From: an archaeon
GTDB lineage: Archaea; Thermoproteota; Nitrososphaeria; Nitrososphaerales; Gagatemarchaeaceae
Length of the DNA stretch: 64,000 nt
Reading direction: 5' to 3'
Assembly: GCA_021827865.1 (NCBI GenBank)
Contig: JAKAUC010000009.1
Span: 707,838 to 771,837 of the forward strand
This document shows positions 32,798-40,384 of the stretch, one piece after another (position 1 is the first letter of the stretch; every line of letters begins with the position of its first letter). The notes under the pieces are model-generated. The model was not told the origin of the DNA and searched no databases. It worked only from the letters and a program-made list of their open reading frames with translations. A program made the translations under genes and the position numbers.

Positions 32798-34045
32798 TTG
32801 GTAGCCCCGATCTCTGACTACGTCTCCGTGAGACGCGCCCTCAAGGACGTCTTCGCGCAGATGGCCGACGAGAGGGGAACCGAGACGGTGGATGCGAGGG
32901 ACGCCTACGGAAGGGTCAGCGCCGAGGAGGTCAGGTCCCCGGTCGACATGCCCCAGTCCACAACCTCTCGGATGGACGGCTACGCCGTCAGGAGCGCTGA
33001 CACGGCGCTGGCCTCGGAAGGGAACCCGGTCAGCCTGAAGATCGTCGCCAAGGTCGGACTTGGGAAGAAGCCCAGGGTGAAGGTCGGGCCGGGCGAGGCC
33101 GCCAGGGTCGCGACTGGGTCCTTTGTACCAGACGGCACGGACGCCGTTGTTCCAGTTGAAGAAGTCTCGGTGCGTGGCAGGGGCCTCGAGCTCCGGCGCC
33201 CCGCCATGAGAGGGGGCCATCACTTCCCGGCCGGCGCTGACGTGAGGAAAGGCAGCGTCGTGGTCAGGAGGGGCGCAAGGCTGAGGGCCCAGGACGTGGG
33301 CCTCGCCGTCTCGGTCGGAGTCAGGAGGGTAGAAGTCTACAAGAGGCCCAGGGTGGCCATAATAGCCACGGGGAGCGAGCTCACCGACTCCGACTTCGGA
33401 GCGGAGAAGACGCGGAACAGCCATGGCCCCTTCTTTGCCTGCCTCGCTGAGGCCCTGGGCTGCGAAGTGGTCAACCTCGGCATCGCACGCGACAGGGAAA
33501 GCGAGATCCTGACGAAACTGAGGAAGGGCCTCGCATCGGCGGATCTAGTTCTCACCACCGGGGGGACGTCCATGGGCCCGTTCGACCTCGTGGGAGACGT
33601 GGTGAGAGGGATGGGCCCGAGCGTGCTTCATCATGGCATCAGGATGGACCGCGGGAGGGTCACCGGGATCGCTGCTGTGAGGGGGAGGCCCGTGGTGATG
33701 ATGCCGGGCCCCATCCAGGGCGCCCTCAACGCCTTCGTCCTCTTCGCCCTCCCGATCATCCAGAAGCTCTCAATGGCAGGGGACGAGACGATCAGGGTGA
33801 GGGCCAAGCTGACCAGGGAGTGGGAGGCGAGGAGGAAGTTCCAAGACTTCACGAAGGTGGTATACCTGAGGCTGGCCAAGGGTGACGGCGGGGTGGAGGC
33901 CGAGCCTCTCTCAGCCGAAACGGAGTCGATGTCGCTGCTGGTCAGGTCCACGGCCGTCGCCGTGGTTCCCGAGGAAGTGCGCTCGATGGAACCGGGCCAG
34001 GAAGTGGAGGCGCTGCTCCTTCCTGGCGTCTCATTCTCAGCCTGA
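32798..34045 (+). CDS. moeA: Molybdopterin molybdenumtransferase MoeA
   Basis: It inserts molybdate into adenylylated molybdopterin. The 415-aa protein has the MoeA domain order: SPVDMPQSTTSRMDGYAVRS (about residues 47-66), GSFVPDGTDAVVPVEEV (about 107-123), the MoCF-binding domain with IIATGSELTD (about 188-197) and VLTTGGTSMGPFD (about 250-262), and a C-terminal domain IV. The start is TTG. The 198-base gap upstream to the preceding gene holds no other gene. It converges on mobA with a 9-nt overlap. Confidence 0.95.
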   Translation: MVAPISDYVSVRRALKDVFAQMADERGTETVDARDAYGRVSAEEVRSPVDMPQSTTSRMDGYAVRSADTALASEGNPVSLKIVAKVGLGKKPRVKVGPGEAARVATGSFVPDGTDAVVPVEEVSVRGRGLELRRPAMRGGHHFPAGADVRKGSVVVRRGARLRAQDVGLAVSVGVRRVEVYKRPRVAIIATGSELTDSDFGAEKTRNSHGPFFACLAEALGCEVVNLGIARDRESEILTKLRKGLASADLVLTTGGTSMGPFDLVGDVVRGMGPSVLHHGIRMDRGRVTGIAAVRGRPVVMMPGPIQGALNAFVLFALPIIQKLSMAGDETIRVRAKLTREWEARRKFQDFTKVVYLRLAKGDGGVEAEPLSAETESMSLLVRSTAVAVVPEEVRSMEPGQEVEALLLPGVSFSA

Positions 34046-34645
34046 GTGGAGCCGCGCCAGGAGCCGGCCCATCTTCCTGACGTCGGCCTGGACGTTGACG
34101 TCGAGAATGACACCCGGGTCGTCCACCGCCAGCTCCAGGACCGAGGCGGCGCCCCTGCGGACCAACTCTCTCGCCCCCTGGTCGCCCCTTAGCCTCAGCA
34201 GGCGTGGAAAGAGGGCCCTGTCGAAGAGCACTGGGTTCCCCATGCTCCCGTGGTATGTGGGCACTACGATGCCGGCGTGGGACTCTCTGTGGGCCTGGAT
34301 CAGCGCGTCGATGGTCGATGCCAGCAGCGCCGGCTTGTCCCCCAGCCCCACCAACGCTCCCTCGGTCCTGGGGTCGAGGCTCCGCAACCCGACCCTCAGC
34401 GAGGAACTCATCCCGTCCGACGGGCGCGGGTTCACCACCATCCTCGCCTCAGCCGGGCCGCGCCATTGGGCGCCCGGCCTTATGACCACCAGAACCTCCC
34501 CCGCCTTGGAGGCGAGGAACGAGTCGACGGCGTAGGTCAGCATGGGTCTGCCCCGGAGCGTGATTTCTTGTTTCGGCCGCCCCATCCTCCTGGAGAGGCC
34601 GGCGGCGAGAATGAGGCCGCTGATCAACGGAGGCCGAGGCCCCAC
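34037..34645 (-). CDS. Molybdenum cofactor nucleotidylyltransferase (MobA/MocA-like)
   Basis: A 202-aa nucleotidyltransferase with the N-terminal GLILAAGLSRRMGRPKQEI signature and GLGDKPALLA in place of the GDQP-type metal motif. It transfers GMP or CMP to the molybdenum cofactor. A xanthine-dehydrogenase-family enzyme and an XdhC-like protein are nearby, and bacterial members of that enzyme family use the cytosine form, so the MocA (CTP) activity is more likely than MobA, by inference. The start is GTG. Confidence 0.85.
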   Translation of the reverse strand: MGPRPPLISGLILAAGLSRRMGRPKQEITLRGRPMLTYAVDSFLASKAGEVLVVIRPGAQWRGPAEARMVVNPRPSDGMSSSLRVGLRSLDPRTEGALVGLGDKPALLASTIDALIQAHRESHAGIVVPTYHGSMGNPVLFDRALFPRLLRLRGDQGARELVRRGAASVLELAVDDPGVILDVNVQADVRKMGRLLARLHSG

Positions 34646-34736
34646 GTACTACTTCTGCGTTCCTGCGATAGGTCACTGCCGCCGTGATGGCTACGCCCCT
34701 GGGCGTCCCCGGCCAGCAAAAAACAAATAGCATTGC

Positions 34737-35120
34737 ATGGGAAGAAGCGCTGACTTGAAGCAGTTCGAGTTCGCGCGCGTGGTTGCCGACCTGGTCGAGA
34801 AGGGCCAGCCCTTCGCGGTGGCGACCGTAGTGAAGACCGTGGGTTCGTCGCTGGGGAAGCCAGGGTTCAAGACAGTAATCTCGAAGGACGGCGATGTCCT
34901 CTATGGGTCCCTGGGAGGCGTGTGCCCCGAGTCGGCCCTCGCAGCCACCGCCAAACAGACTCTGGCTAGCGGGCAGCCGAAGACGGTCACCGTCTTCCTG
35001 GAGGACACGGAGAAGTCCGTGGGGAGCGCCTTCCGTGCGAAAGGGGATGACGAGATACACGTGGAGACGAACTGCGGCGGGGAGATGCAGGTCTACGTGG
35101 AGCCGTACCTCCCAAAATAG
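34737..35120 (+). CDS. XdhC/CoxI-family protein, N-terminal domain only
   Basis: A 127-aa stand-alone XdhC_CoxI domain: FARVVADLVEKGQPFAVATVVKTVGSS with the family T-x-G-S-S motif, then GDVLYGSLGGVCPESALAA and a conserved ETNCGGEMQVYVEPY that holds the Cys. XdhC binds and sulfurates the molybdenum cofactor before insertion into xanthine-dehydrogenase-family enzymes. The Rossmann second domain of full-length XdhC is absent. A maturation role for the hydroxylase at 39-43 kb is inferred. CATTGCAT overlaps its start codon and resembles half of the operator at 29775. Confidence 0.85.
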   Translation: MGRSADLKQFEFARVVADLVEKGQPFAVATVVKTVGSSLGKPGFKTVISKDGDVLYGSLGGVCPESALAATAKQTLASGQPKTVTVFLEDTEKSVGSAFRAKGDDEIHVETNCGGEMQVYVEPYLPK

Positions 35121-35285
35121 AGACAACCGCTGAACGTCCGGGGCGGCAGAGGGCGGGAAGTACCGGCCGCGAGCAACGCGCCTTCCCCCGGCAGAACATC
35201 AGACTCGTGGGAGACGCCGGAGGACTTGCTTCCTCAGGGTCGGAAACTCGGAGCGTCGCTCTCAGTCCAAGGAGGACCGAGCCGC

Positions 35286-35729
35286 TTACTTCCCGATCGG
35301 GACGCCCTCGACCCAGCGGTTCTTTCCTCTGATCCTTTCCCTCTTCCAGAGCGGCAGGGTCGTCTTTATTCTGTCGATGGCGTACCTGCACGCCTCGAAG
35401 GCCTCGCCCCTGTGCTCCGAAGAGACGGCCACGACCACGCTCACCTCGCCGACCTTGAGGAAGCCCTCCCTGTGCACCATGCTCACCCGCTTCACCGGCC
35501 ACTTCTTCCTCACTTCGGCCTCGATCCGCCTGAGCCCCTTCTCGGCCATCTTCTCGTAGACCTCGTATTCCATGGCGTCGACGTTGCCCACTTCGCTCTT
35601 CCTCCGGACGGTCCCAACGAAGACCACGGTGCCTCCGGCGTCCCTGTCGGCGACCTCGGCCATGATTTTTGCGGGGTCGACCCCTCGCTTGGTTATTTCC
35701 CTCGTGGATGAGCGCGCCAGTCTATCCAC
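35286..35729 (-). CDS. moaE: Molybdopterin synthase catalytic subunit MoaE
   Basis: The large subunit of molybdopterin synthase, 147 aa. It has GGTVVFVGTVRRKSEVGNVDAMEYEVYEKMAEK in parts (about residues 32-64), VHREGFLKVGEVSVVVAV (about 85-102), HRGEAFEACRYAIDRIK (about 105-121) and the catalytic-Lys region LPLWKRER near the C-terminus. The start is GTG, overlapping moaD by 8 nt. Last gene of moaA-moaD-moaE. Confidence 0.94.
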   Translation of the reverse strand: MDRLARSSTREITKRGVDPAKIMAEVADRDAGGTVVFVGTVRRKSEVGNVDAMEYEVYEKMAEKGLRRIEAEVRKKWPVKRVSMVHREGFLKVGEVSVVVAVSSEHRGEAFEACRYAIDRIKTTLPLWKRERIRGKNRWVEGVPIGK

Positions 35730-35970
35730 CCGCCACAGGCGGAAGTATCCCGACCTCGTCGCCCTCGGCCACCTGCGCGGAAGCGTCCACGACCTCCTGG
35801 TTTATGGAGAGCCTGATGGTCCCCTTCATTGGTCGGAGCTTCGGGTAGTCCCTGAGCAGGCGGTCCAAGAGGTCACCCGCCGTGGTCTCCCCCTCGAGGC
35901 TCACCACCTCCCGCTTCTTGCCTGCGGCATCGCGCGCCCCTGCGAAGTATAGAACGGTCACTCCTCCCAT
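35722..35970 (-). CDS. moaD: Molybdopterin synthase sulfur carrier MoaD
   Basis: An 82-aa ubiquitin-fold sulfur carrier starting MGGVTVLYFAGARDAAGKK and ending with the essential Gly-Gly (ILPPVAGG). The start ATG is 5 nt after the moaA stop; an upstream in-frame ATG lies inside moaA and would add a non-conserved His/Glu-rich stretch. Between moaA and moaE, so sulfur transfer, synthesis and precursor formation are coexpressed. Confidence 0.93.
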   Translation of the reverse strand: MGGVTVLYFAGARDAAGKKREVVSLEGETTAGDLLDRLLRDYPKLRPMKGTIRLSINQEVVDASAQVAEGDEVGILPPVAGG

Positions 35971-35975
35971 CTCGT

Positions 35976-36992
35976 CTAACCCCCTATGGCGTTCATGTTC
36001 CTCGGCTTCGCCCATCCTTCCTTGACCCATGGCATGTACCCTACCCCCTCCGGCTTCTTGCTCACGACGTCCTTCACGAACTTGGCTAACTCCGCGTCCG
36101 ACCCGCTTCCTCTGAGGATCGGCTTGAGGTCGTAGTACTGCGTGTCGAACAGGCAGGAGAGCAGCTTCCCGTCTGAGGTCAGCCTGATTCTGTCGCAGTC
36201 GTCGCAGAACGGCTCGCTCATGGGCGTTATCAGCCCGAGTTTCCCTCCGTCGGAGCCGAAGGACCAGAGCGAGGCGGTCTTCCCTTTCTCCCGGCCCATT
36301 GGGGAGAGGTCGAAGGAGCCCTTCAGGACCGAGATTATGTCCTTGCCCGGCATTATCGCGTCTGGGGACCAGATCCCCAGCCCGTCCAGCGGCATGAACT
36401 CGATGAACCTTATCGACAGCCCCCTGGAGTGCGCGAATTCGACCAGGTCGACGATCTCGTCGTCGTTGTAGCCTTTGATCGCCACGGAGTTGATCTTGAC
36501 AGGGTCAAGCCCGACCCGGGCCGCCTCTTCGATGCCTTCGAGGACGCGGGGGAGGGCGTCCATGCCTGAGATCTTGCTGAACCTGTCCCTCTTCAGGCTG
36601 TGGAGGCTGACCGTCACCCCACGCAGTCCGGAGTCTTTGAGCAGCCGGGCCTTCTGCTTTAGGAACCATCCGTTGGTCGTCATGTCCAGGGTCTCGACCG
36701 CGTCGAGCCTCGAGAGCCTCGCGACGAGGTTCTCCAGGTTCTTCCTCAAGAGCGGCTCCCCGCCGGTTATCCTGATGCCGTCTATCCCCAGCTCCGAAAG
36801 GACGCGCGCGGACCTCTCAATCTCGTCGAAGGTCAGTTGGTCGGGCCCGGGCAACCACTTCACCTTGCTCTTGTCCGGCATGCAGAAGAGGCAGGCGAAG
36901 TTGCACCTGTCCGTTACCGAGATCCTGAGCTTCTTCGCAATCCGGCCCTTGCTGTCGACCAAGCGGTCGGCCGCAGGAACTACCAGTGTCAA
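35976..36992 (-). CDS. moaA: GTP 3',8-cyclase MoaA
   Basis: The radical SAM enzyme that starts molybdenum-cofactor synthesis from GTP. It is 338 aa. The N-terminal cluster motif is RCNFACLFCMP (about residues 29-39) and GEPLLRK follows near 78. The C-terminal cluster is in PFCDDCDRIRLTSDGKLLSCLF. The usual C-terminal Gly-Gly is kept (NAIGG), which in homologues reaches into the active site. The start is TTG. Confidence 0.94.
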   Translation of the reverse strand: MTLVVPAADRLVDSKGRIAKKLRISVTDRCNFACLFCMPDKSKVKWLPGPDQLTFDEIERSARVLSELGIDGIRITGGEPLLRKNLENLVARLSRLDAVETLDMTTNGWFLKQKARLLKDSGLRGVTVSLHSLKRDRFSKISGMDALPRVLEGIEEAARVGLDPVKINSVAIKGYNDDEIVDLVEFAHSRGLSIRFIEFMPLDGLGIWSPDAIMPGKDIISVLKGSFDLSPMGREKGKTASLWSFGSDGGKLGLITPMSEPFCDDCDRIRLTSDGKLLSCLFDTQYYDLKPILRGSGSDAELAKFVKDVVSKKPEGVGYMPWVKEGWAKPRNMNAIGG

Positions 36993-37168
36993 TCGTAAGA
37001 AACTCTCAGACGGTGCACAAAAACCTTGCTCACCGGTGCCACGTCGCTCTGAAGCTGAAGCCGTTGGCTACCGGCAAGTTGGAGGCTGTGAATGAGCACC
37101 CTGGTCCGGCCTGGTAAATGCATGCTCTCTCGTCCGCGGGACTGCTTCTCGTTGCCGCGCCTTCTATC

Positions 37169-37939
37169 CTATCTTACGCTGTAGTCCGGCCTGATTCTCA
37201 GGTAGACCATCCCGTAGAACAGGGAGATCAATACAGCCGCCGTCGGACCGTGGAAGGCCCGTACTACGGCCTCGAAGTTGTAGGCCTGGAGGCCTATCAG
37301 GCCGAACGGACCGATGGGTGAGATTGACCCGAGGAGGTAGAGTCCCAGTATCCCCTGGAATATCACGACCACGGCCAGCACCCAGTACAGCACCTTCGCT
37401 TCTATGAATCTGGCACTGAAAAGCCACTGTTTCAGGGTCAGCTTCTTGGCTGCTATCCTCGCTACTTCGAGGACTACGATGGCCACCCCTGTCCCTATGA
37501 GGAGCGTCGCGAAGAGGGAGTGAATGTTCAGGGCGAACGGAATCGTCCCGCCGGTCAGGAACTGAAGCGGGGTGAATATCTCAGGCGAGGCGATCATCGT
37601 GCCGGTGAGGTACGACCCGCCAACCTCCAGCAGGAATGCAATCTTCAGGGCCATTTCGAGGCCTATCGTCTTCGTCATCTGGACTGGCTCCGCCGCGGGG
37701 CGTCGTGGGACGAAGAACCTGGCTACATAGTGGATCGCCATCAGGATTACGGCGATGAGGTATATGTCAGCCTCAAAGGAGAACGGATACCTGTACACCG
37801 CTGTTTCGAACGAAGTCGCGGGTAGCACGATGCCCTCGTAGAACACGCCGAGCGCGACGATGAAGAGCCCCGAAATCGTCAATCTTGTTTTCATCCAACG
37901 CATCTGAACAGCAGTTTGAACTGCGCTAGAAGTGTTCAT
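37169..37939 (-). CDS. Multi-pass membrane protein, possibly a haem b electron carrier
   Basis: 256 aa with about six membrane segments (near residues 20-40, 58-76, 95-113, 134-160, 183-205, 225-248). His residues sit inside or at the edge of segments: AIHYVARFF, NIHSLFATLL and RAFHGPTAAVL. The pattern would suit haem ligation in a small cytochrome b-like anchor, but I cannot assign a family. The promoter carries the same palindrome as the molybdenum hydroxylase promoter, so it is probably coregulated and may accept the enzyme's electrons. The start ATG is just downstream of the palindrome. Confidence 0.65.
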   Translation of the reverse strand: MNTSSAVQTAVQMRWMKTRLTISGLFIVALGVFYEGIVLPATSFETAVYRYPFSFEADIYLIAVILMAIHYVARFFVPRRPAAEPVQMTKTIGLEMALKIAFLLEVGGSYLTGTMIASPEIFTPLQFLTGGTIPFALNIHSLFATLLIGTGVAIVVLEVARIAAKKLTLKQWLFSARFIEAKVLYWVLAVVVIFQGILGLYLLGSISPIGPFGLIGLQAYNFEAVVRAFHGPTAAVLISLFYGMVYLRIRPDYSVR

Positions 37940-37943
37940 TCCG

Positions 37944-37959
37944 ACCTAACGCGTTAGGT
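37944..37959 (-). promoter_or_regulatory. Operator palindrome ACCTAACGCGTTAGGT
   Basis: A perfect 16-bp palindrome between the TATA-like ATTTAATAG (about 37968-37976, minus strand) and the ATG at 37939, over the predicted transcription start. A 14-bp copy with a swapped CG/GC centre lies at 43526-43539. Confidence 0.7.
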
Positions 37960-38146
37960 TAGACGACTATTAAATCGTTTTGAGTGCCGAACGAACCGTC
38001 GAATTTCCGTGACATGCCTAATCCACCCACTGGCTGCTTTGTCCAACTTGGCAGGAACTCCCCAGTCTTCGCCCGTCGCGCCGAGGAACTTCGCCAAACA
38101 CTCTGTGGTGCGTTTGGGGCTGCCCCTATCGCTCACAACGAAATGC

Positions 38147-38578
38147 CTACGAGAGGGAGAGCAGCTTCGCCCTTCCGTCGTAGGTCACTTTGAACTTGTC
38201 GAGGAACGACCTTCCTAGGACCACGTCGTAGGGCAACTGCATGGACGGCTCCGCCTCCAGGCAAACTGCAGACACACCCTCGGTCGAGAGAGGGCCGATT
38301 GAGACCCGCTTCAGATTGACCAGGATGCCACGCTCAATTCCTCTGAAGGAGATCAGGTAGGGCGTCTTTTGAGGAAAGATCTCCCTCCATTCCCTGGCCC
38401 TGTTGGCGACGTCAGAATATCCAAGGTAGATGGCATCGTGGGCGAACATCAGGCAGTGGGTGGAGTTGAAGTCGACGAAAGCGGTCAATTCCCTCGCCCG
38501 TTGGTTCGACCCTTCTATGCGGCATATCACCCGCATCGGATCCTTGACCTGGAACGTCAGCTTCTTGCTACCGAACAC
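38147..38578 (-). CDS. Retropepsin-like fold protein, unknown function (distal copy)
   Basis: A 143-aa protein with the strand pattern of a one-domain aspartic protease (clan AA). LTAFVDFNSTHCLM sits where the catalytic D-T/S-G is expected, with the Asp kept but the next two positions changed. The C-terminal LPYDVVLGRSFLDKFKVTYD then KLLSLS resembles the second conserved block of retropepsin-like proteins. It abuts the homologous gene upstream. Loss of T/S-G makes protease activity doubtful; a binding role is possible. Confidence 0.6.
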   Translation of the reverse strand: MFGSKKLTFQVKDPMRVICRIEGSNQRARELTAFVDFNSTHCLMFAHDAIYLGYSDVANRAREWREIFPQKTPYLISFRGIERGILVNLKRVSIGPLSTEGVSAVCLEAEPSMQLPYDVVLGRSFLDKFKVTYDGRAKLLSLS

Positions 38579-38989
38579 TCAGTTCACCTTTGAAATCCTG
38601 AGCACCTTGTGACCCCAGTCCAGGGTGACAGAAGCGTGCTTCAAGAGGCTCTGGCCAATCACAGCCTCGAACCCGACCTGCTGAGGAAGGTCCAGGGCCG
38701 CGAACTCCACCTTCTCGAAGGAGAGGCCGCAGATTTCCACACTCTCGACCTCGAAGATGACCGTCTTGTTAAAGCCGCCCGCAGTGACCAAGGTCCTGGC
38801 GTTGGGCGGGCCCACTGTCAGTTGCTGGAACGCCACTTCAGGGTGGCCGAAAACGTACGCGTCGCTCTTTGGGATGATACAATACTCGTACACTGGGTCT
38901 ACCAGGGCGAGGTATTCTCTGGCCTTGGAGTTGGAACCCTTCACCCTAACGAAAGCGGAAGGGAACCTTCCTAGCTCGACTTCGGTCAA
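38579..38989 (-). CDS. Retropepsin-like fold protein, unknown function (proximal copy)
   Basis: 136 aa, similar in pattern to the gene downstream: REYLALVDPVYEYCIIPKSD at the active-site position (Asp kept, followed by Pro-Val) and VGFEAVIGQSLLKHASVTLD, then HKVLRISKV at the end. The two genes look like a tandem duplication that has diverged strongly. It overlaps the DUF5678-like gene by 4 nt (ATGA), and the distal copy starts directly after its stop. Confidence 0.6.
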   Translation of the reverse strand: MTEVELGRFPSAFVRVKGSNSKAREYLALVDPVYEYCIIPKSDAYVFGHPEVAFQQLTVGPPNARTLVTAGGFNKTVIFEVESVEICGLSFEKVEFAALDLPQQVGFEAVIGQSLLKHASVTLDWGHKVLRISKVN

Positions 38990-39231
38990 AGCAGGACTGG
39001 ATATGGCGTCTCACCCGTGTAGAAAATGCAAACCTCGCCGTATTTTGCCAGCGTGGACCTCAACCTGTATCGATCGACGTCTTGAGCGGCCACCCTGCCC
39101 TTGGTGGGCTGGGAGTTGGCGTCTCGACCTGTGACTACGATCGCTACCCATCTGTCCTTGTACTTGCCTCTGATTTCAGAAAGGGTCAGTTCCTCCTGTT
39201 CGTTGCCTTCAACAAGACGGCCCGTGCTCAA
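38986..39231 (-). CDS. Small DUF5678-like protein
   Basis: 81 aa, start TTG. IRGKYKDRWVAIVVTGRDAN followed by YRLRSTLAKYGEVCIFYTGE resembles the short DUF5678 proteins (core W-V-A-I, then a helix and a strand) that commonly precede retropepsin-like genes in archaea. First gene of a three-gene unit with the two retropepsin-like proteins. The function is unknown. Confidence 0.55.
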   Translation of the reverse strand: MSTGRLVEGNEQEELTLSEIRGKYKDRWVAIVVTGRDANSQPTKGRVAAQDVDRYRLRSTLAKYGEVCIFYTGETPYPVLL

Positions 39232-39359
39232 GCGCTCTCAGTCCAAGAGGGCAATTGCGTCTTCCTCATGGCACCCTGCGCCGGGCAGGCTCTTAAGCAG
39301 TTACCAACTGCAGACAGAGTCGCCACCCAGCCCACGGCCGCCAACGAGGTTGTGCGCGT

Positions 39360-40373
39360 CTAACTCAGCAGAGTCAACGCCTTGCTCACGGCACCCTGCG
39401 CCAGGAATACCCTGAACGAGTTCCCTGTGCCTGTCGTGAGTGGGGTCGCTCCCTCGACTGCCTTCGCAGCTGCCTCCTGAATCGTGCTGGTCGTGAGGCT
39501 CTGCCCGACGAGGTAGGACTCCGCGGCCGTCGCCCTGTGCGGGGAGACGTCGACCCCTCCCAACACTACGCTCGCGTTGGAGATCGAGCTGCCGTTGAAG
39601 GTCAGCACTACTGCTGCACTCGCGAGTGCGAAGTCGAACGACTGCCTGGCACGGACCTTGTACCATGCGCTCTTCGAGTTAGCCGGGGGCGCCGGGACGT
39701 GGATCTCGGTCACCATCTCGTTGTGCTGGAGGGAATTCTCCTTCACCTTTCCGTTCACTATGGCGACTCCTGGCAGAAGCTGGTCGATGGGCATGTTGCT
39801 GGTCCCGCTTGGCCCCTGCACCGTCACGTCGGCGTTGAGGGCGAAGTAGGCGACGGGTGTGTCCCCGGGGTTGACCGCGAAGGTCAGCCTCCCCCCGAAG
39901 ATCGATTGGTAGTACCTGTTGTCGCCAAGGACGCCGAAGCAGACGTTGCCTCCGTTCTGCCAGCAGGGATAGTTGTTCCTCAGATACCAGCACCATGTAT
40001 CCTGGATCACGTCGCCTGCGGCGGTCCCCTGGTTCCTGATTTGAGGCGCTGCCACGGTGTTGGCTGCCTGGCTAAGAACCGCGTAGTACTGGGCGATGTT
40101 CGGGTCGGACCCGATGTCAGCGATGGGCGTAGTTGCCCCGATCCTTACCCCGTCAGACGCGCTGTACTTTATGTAGTTCAAGGGGAGGGTGGAGATGTCG
40201 ACTACGTACTGGGGTGTCTTGTACTTCACCCCGTTTTTCATCGTATAGAGGAGGTCCGTACCCCCTGCCATTATCCTCGCCTGGTCGCCATATTGCGACA
40301 GGAGAGACACCGCCTCCTCAGGCGTGCTCGCAGTGAGGAGGCCGAATTTTGGTACTTCGTTGTTGCTACTCAA
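39360..40373 (-). CDS. Molybdenum hydroxylase FAD-binding subunit (CoxM type)
   Basis: 337 aa. It has the FAD-binding motifs of the CO dehydrogenase/xanthine dehydrogenase medium subunit: ARIMAGGTDLLYTMK (A-G-G-T-D) near the N-terminus and QIRNQGTAAGDVIQDTWCWY (variant of the IRN-x-G-T-x-G-G motif). It passes electrons from the iron-sulfur clusters to FAD. The start TTG at 40373 is preceded by GAGGGTGA and lies 11 nt after the large-subunit stop. A Cys-rich insert (WCWYLRNNYPCWQNGGNVCF) is typical of a subgroup that may bind an extra cluster. It has no signal of its own. Confidence 0.88.
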   Translation of the reverse strand: MSSNNEVPKFGLLTASTPEEAVSLLSQYGDQARIMAGGTDLLYTMKNGVKYKTPQYVVDISTLPLNYIKYSASDGVRIGATTPIADIGSDPNIAQYYAVLSQAANTVAAPQIRNQGTAAGDVIQDTWCWYLRNNYPCWQNGGNVCFGVLGDNRYYQSIFGGRLTFAVNPGDTPVAYFALNADVTVQGPSGTSNMPIDQLLPGVAIVNGKVKENSLQHNEMVTEIHVPAPPANSKSAWYKVRARQSFDFALASAAVVLTFNGSSISNASVVLGGVDVSPHRATAAESYLVGQSLTTSTIQEAAAKAVEGATPLTTGTGNSFRVFLAQGAVSKALTLLS

Positions 40374-40384
40374 TTTTTCACCCT

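Noticed and set aside
32513..33424. Long minus-strand open frame (about 300 codons) opposite moeA
   Set aside because: It is a shadow of moeA: Arg/Gly/Pro/Asp-rich translation without domains, on the opposite strand of an unmistakable gene. Many similar shadows in the GC-rich regions were dropped for the same reason.
34731..34738. CATTGCAT at the start of the XdhC-like gene as a second ModE-like operator
   Set aside because: Only one arm of the 29775-29792 repeat is present, without an inverted partner; kept only as a remark.
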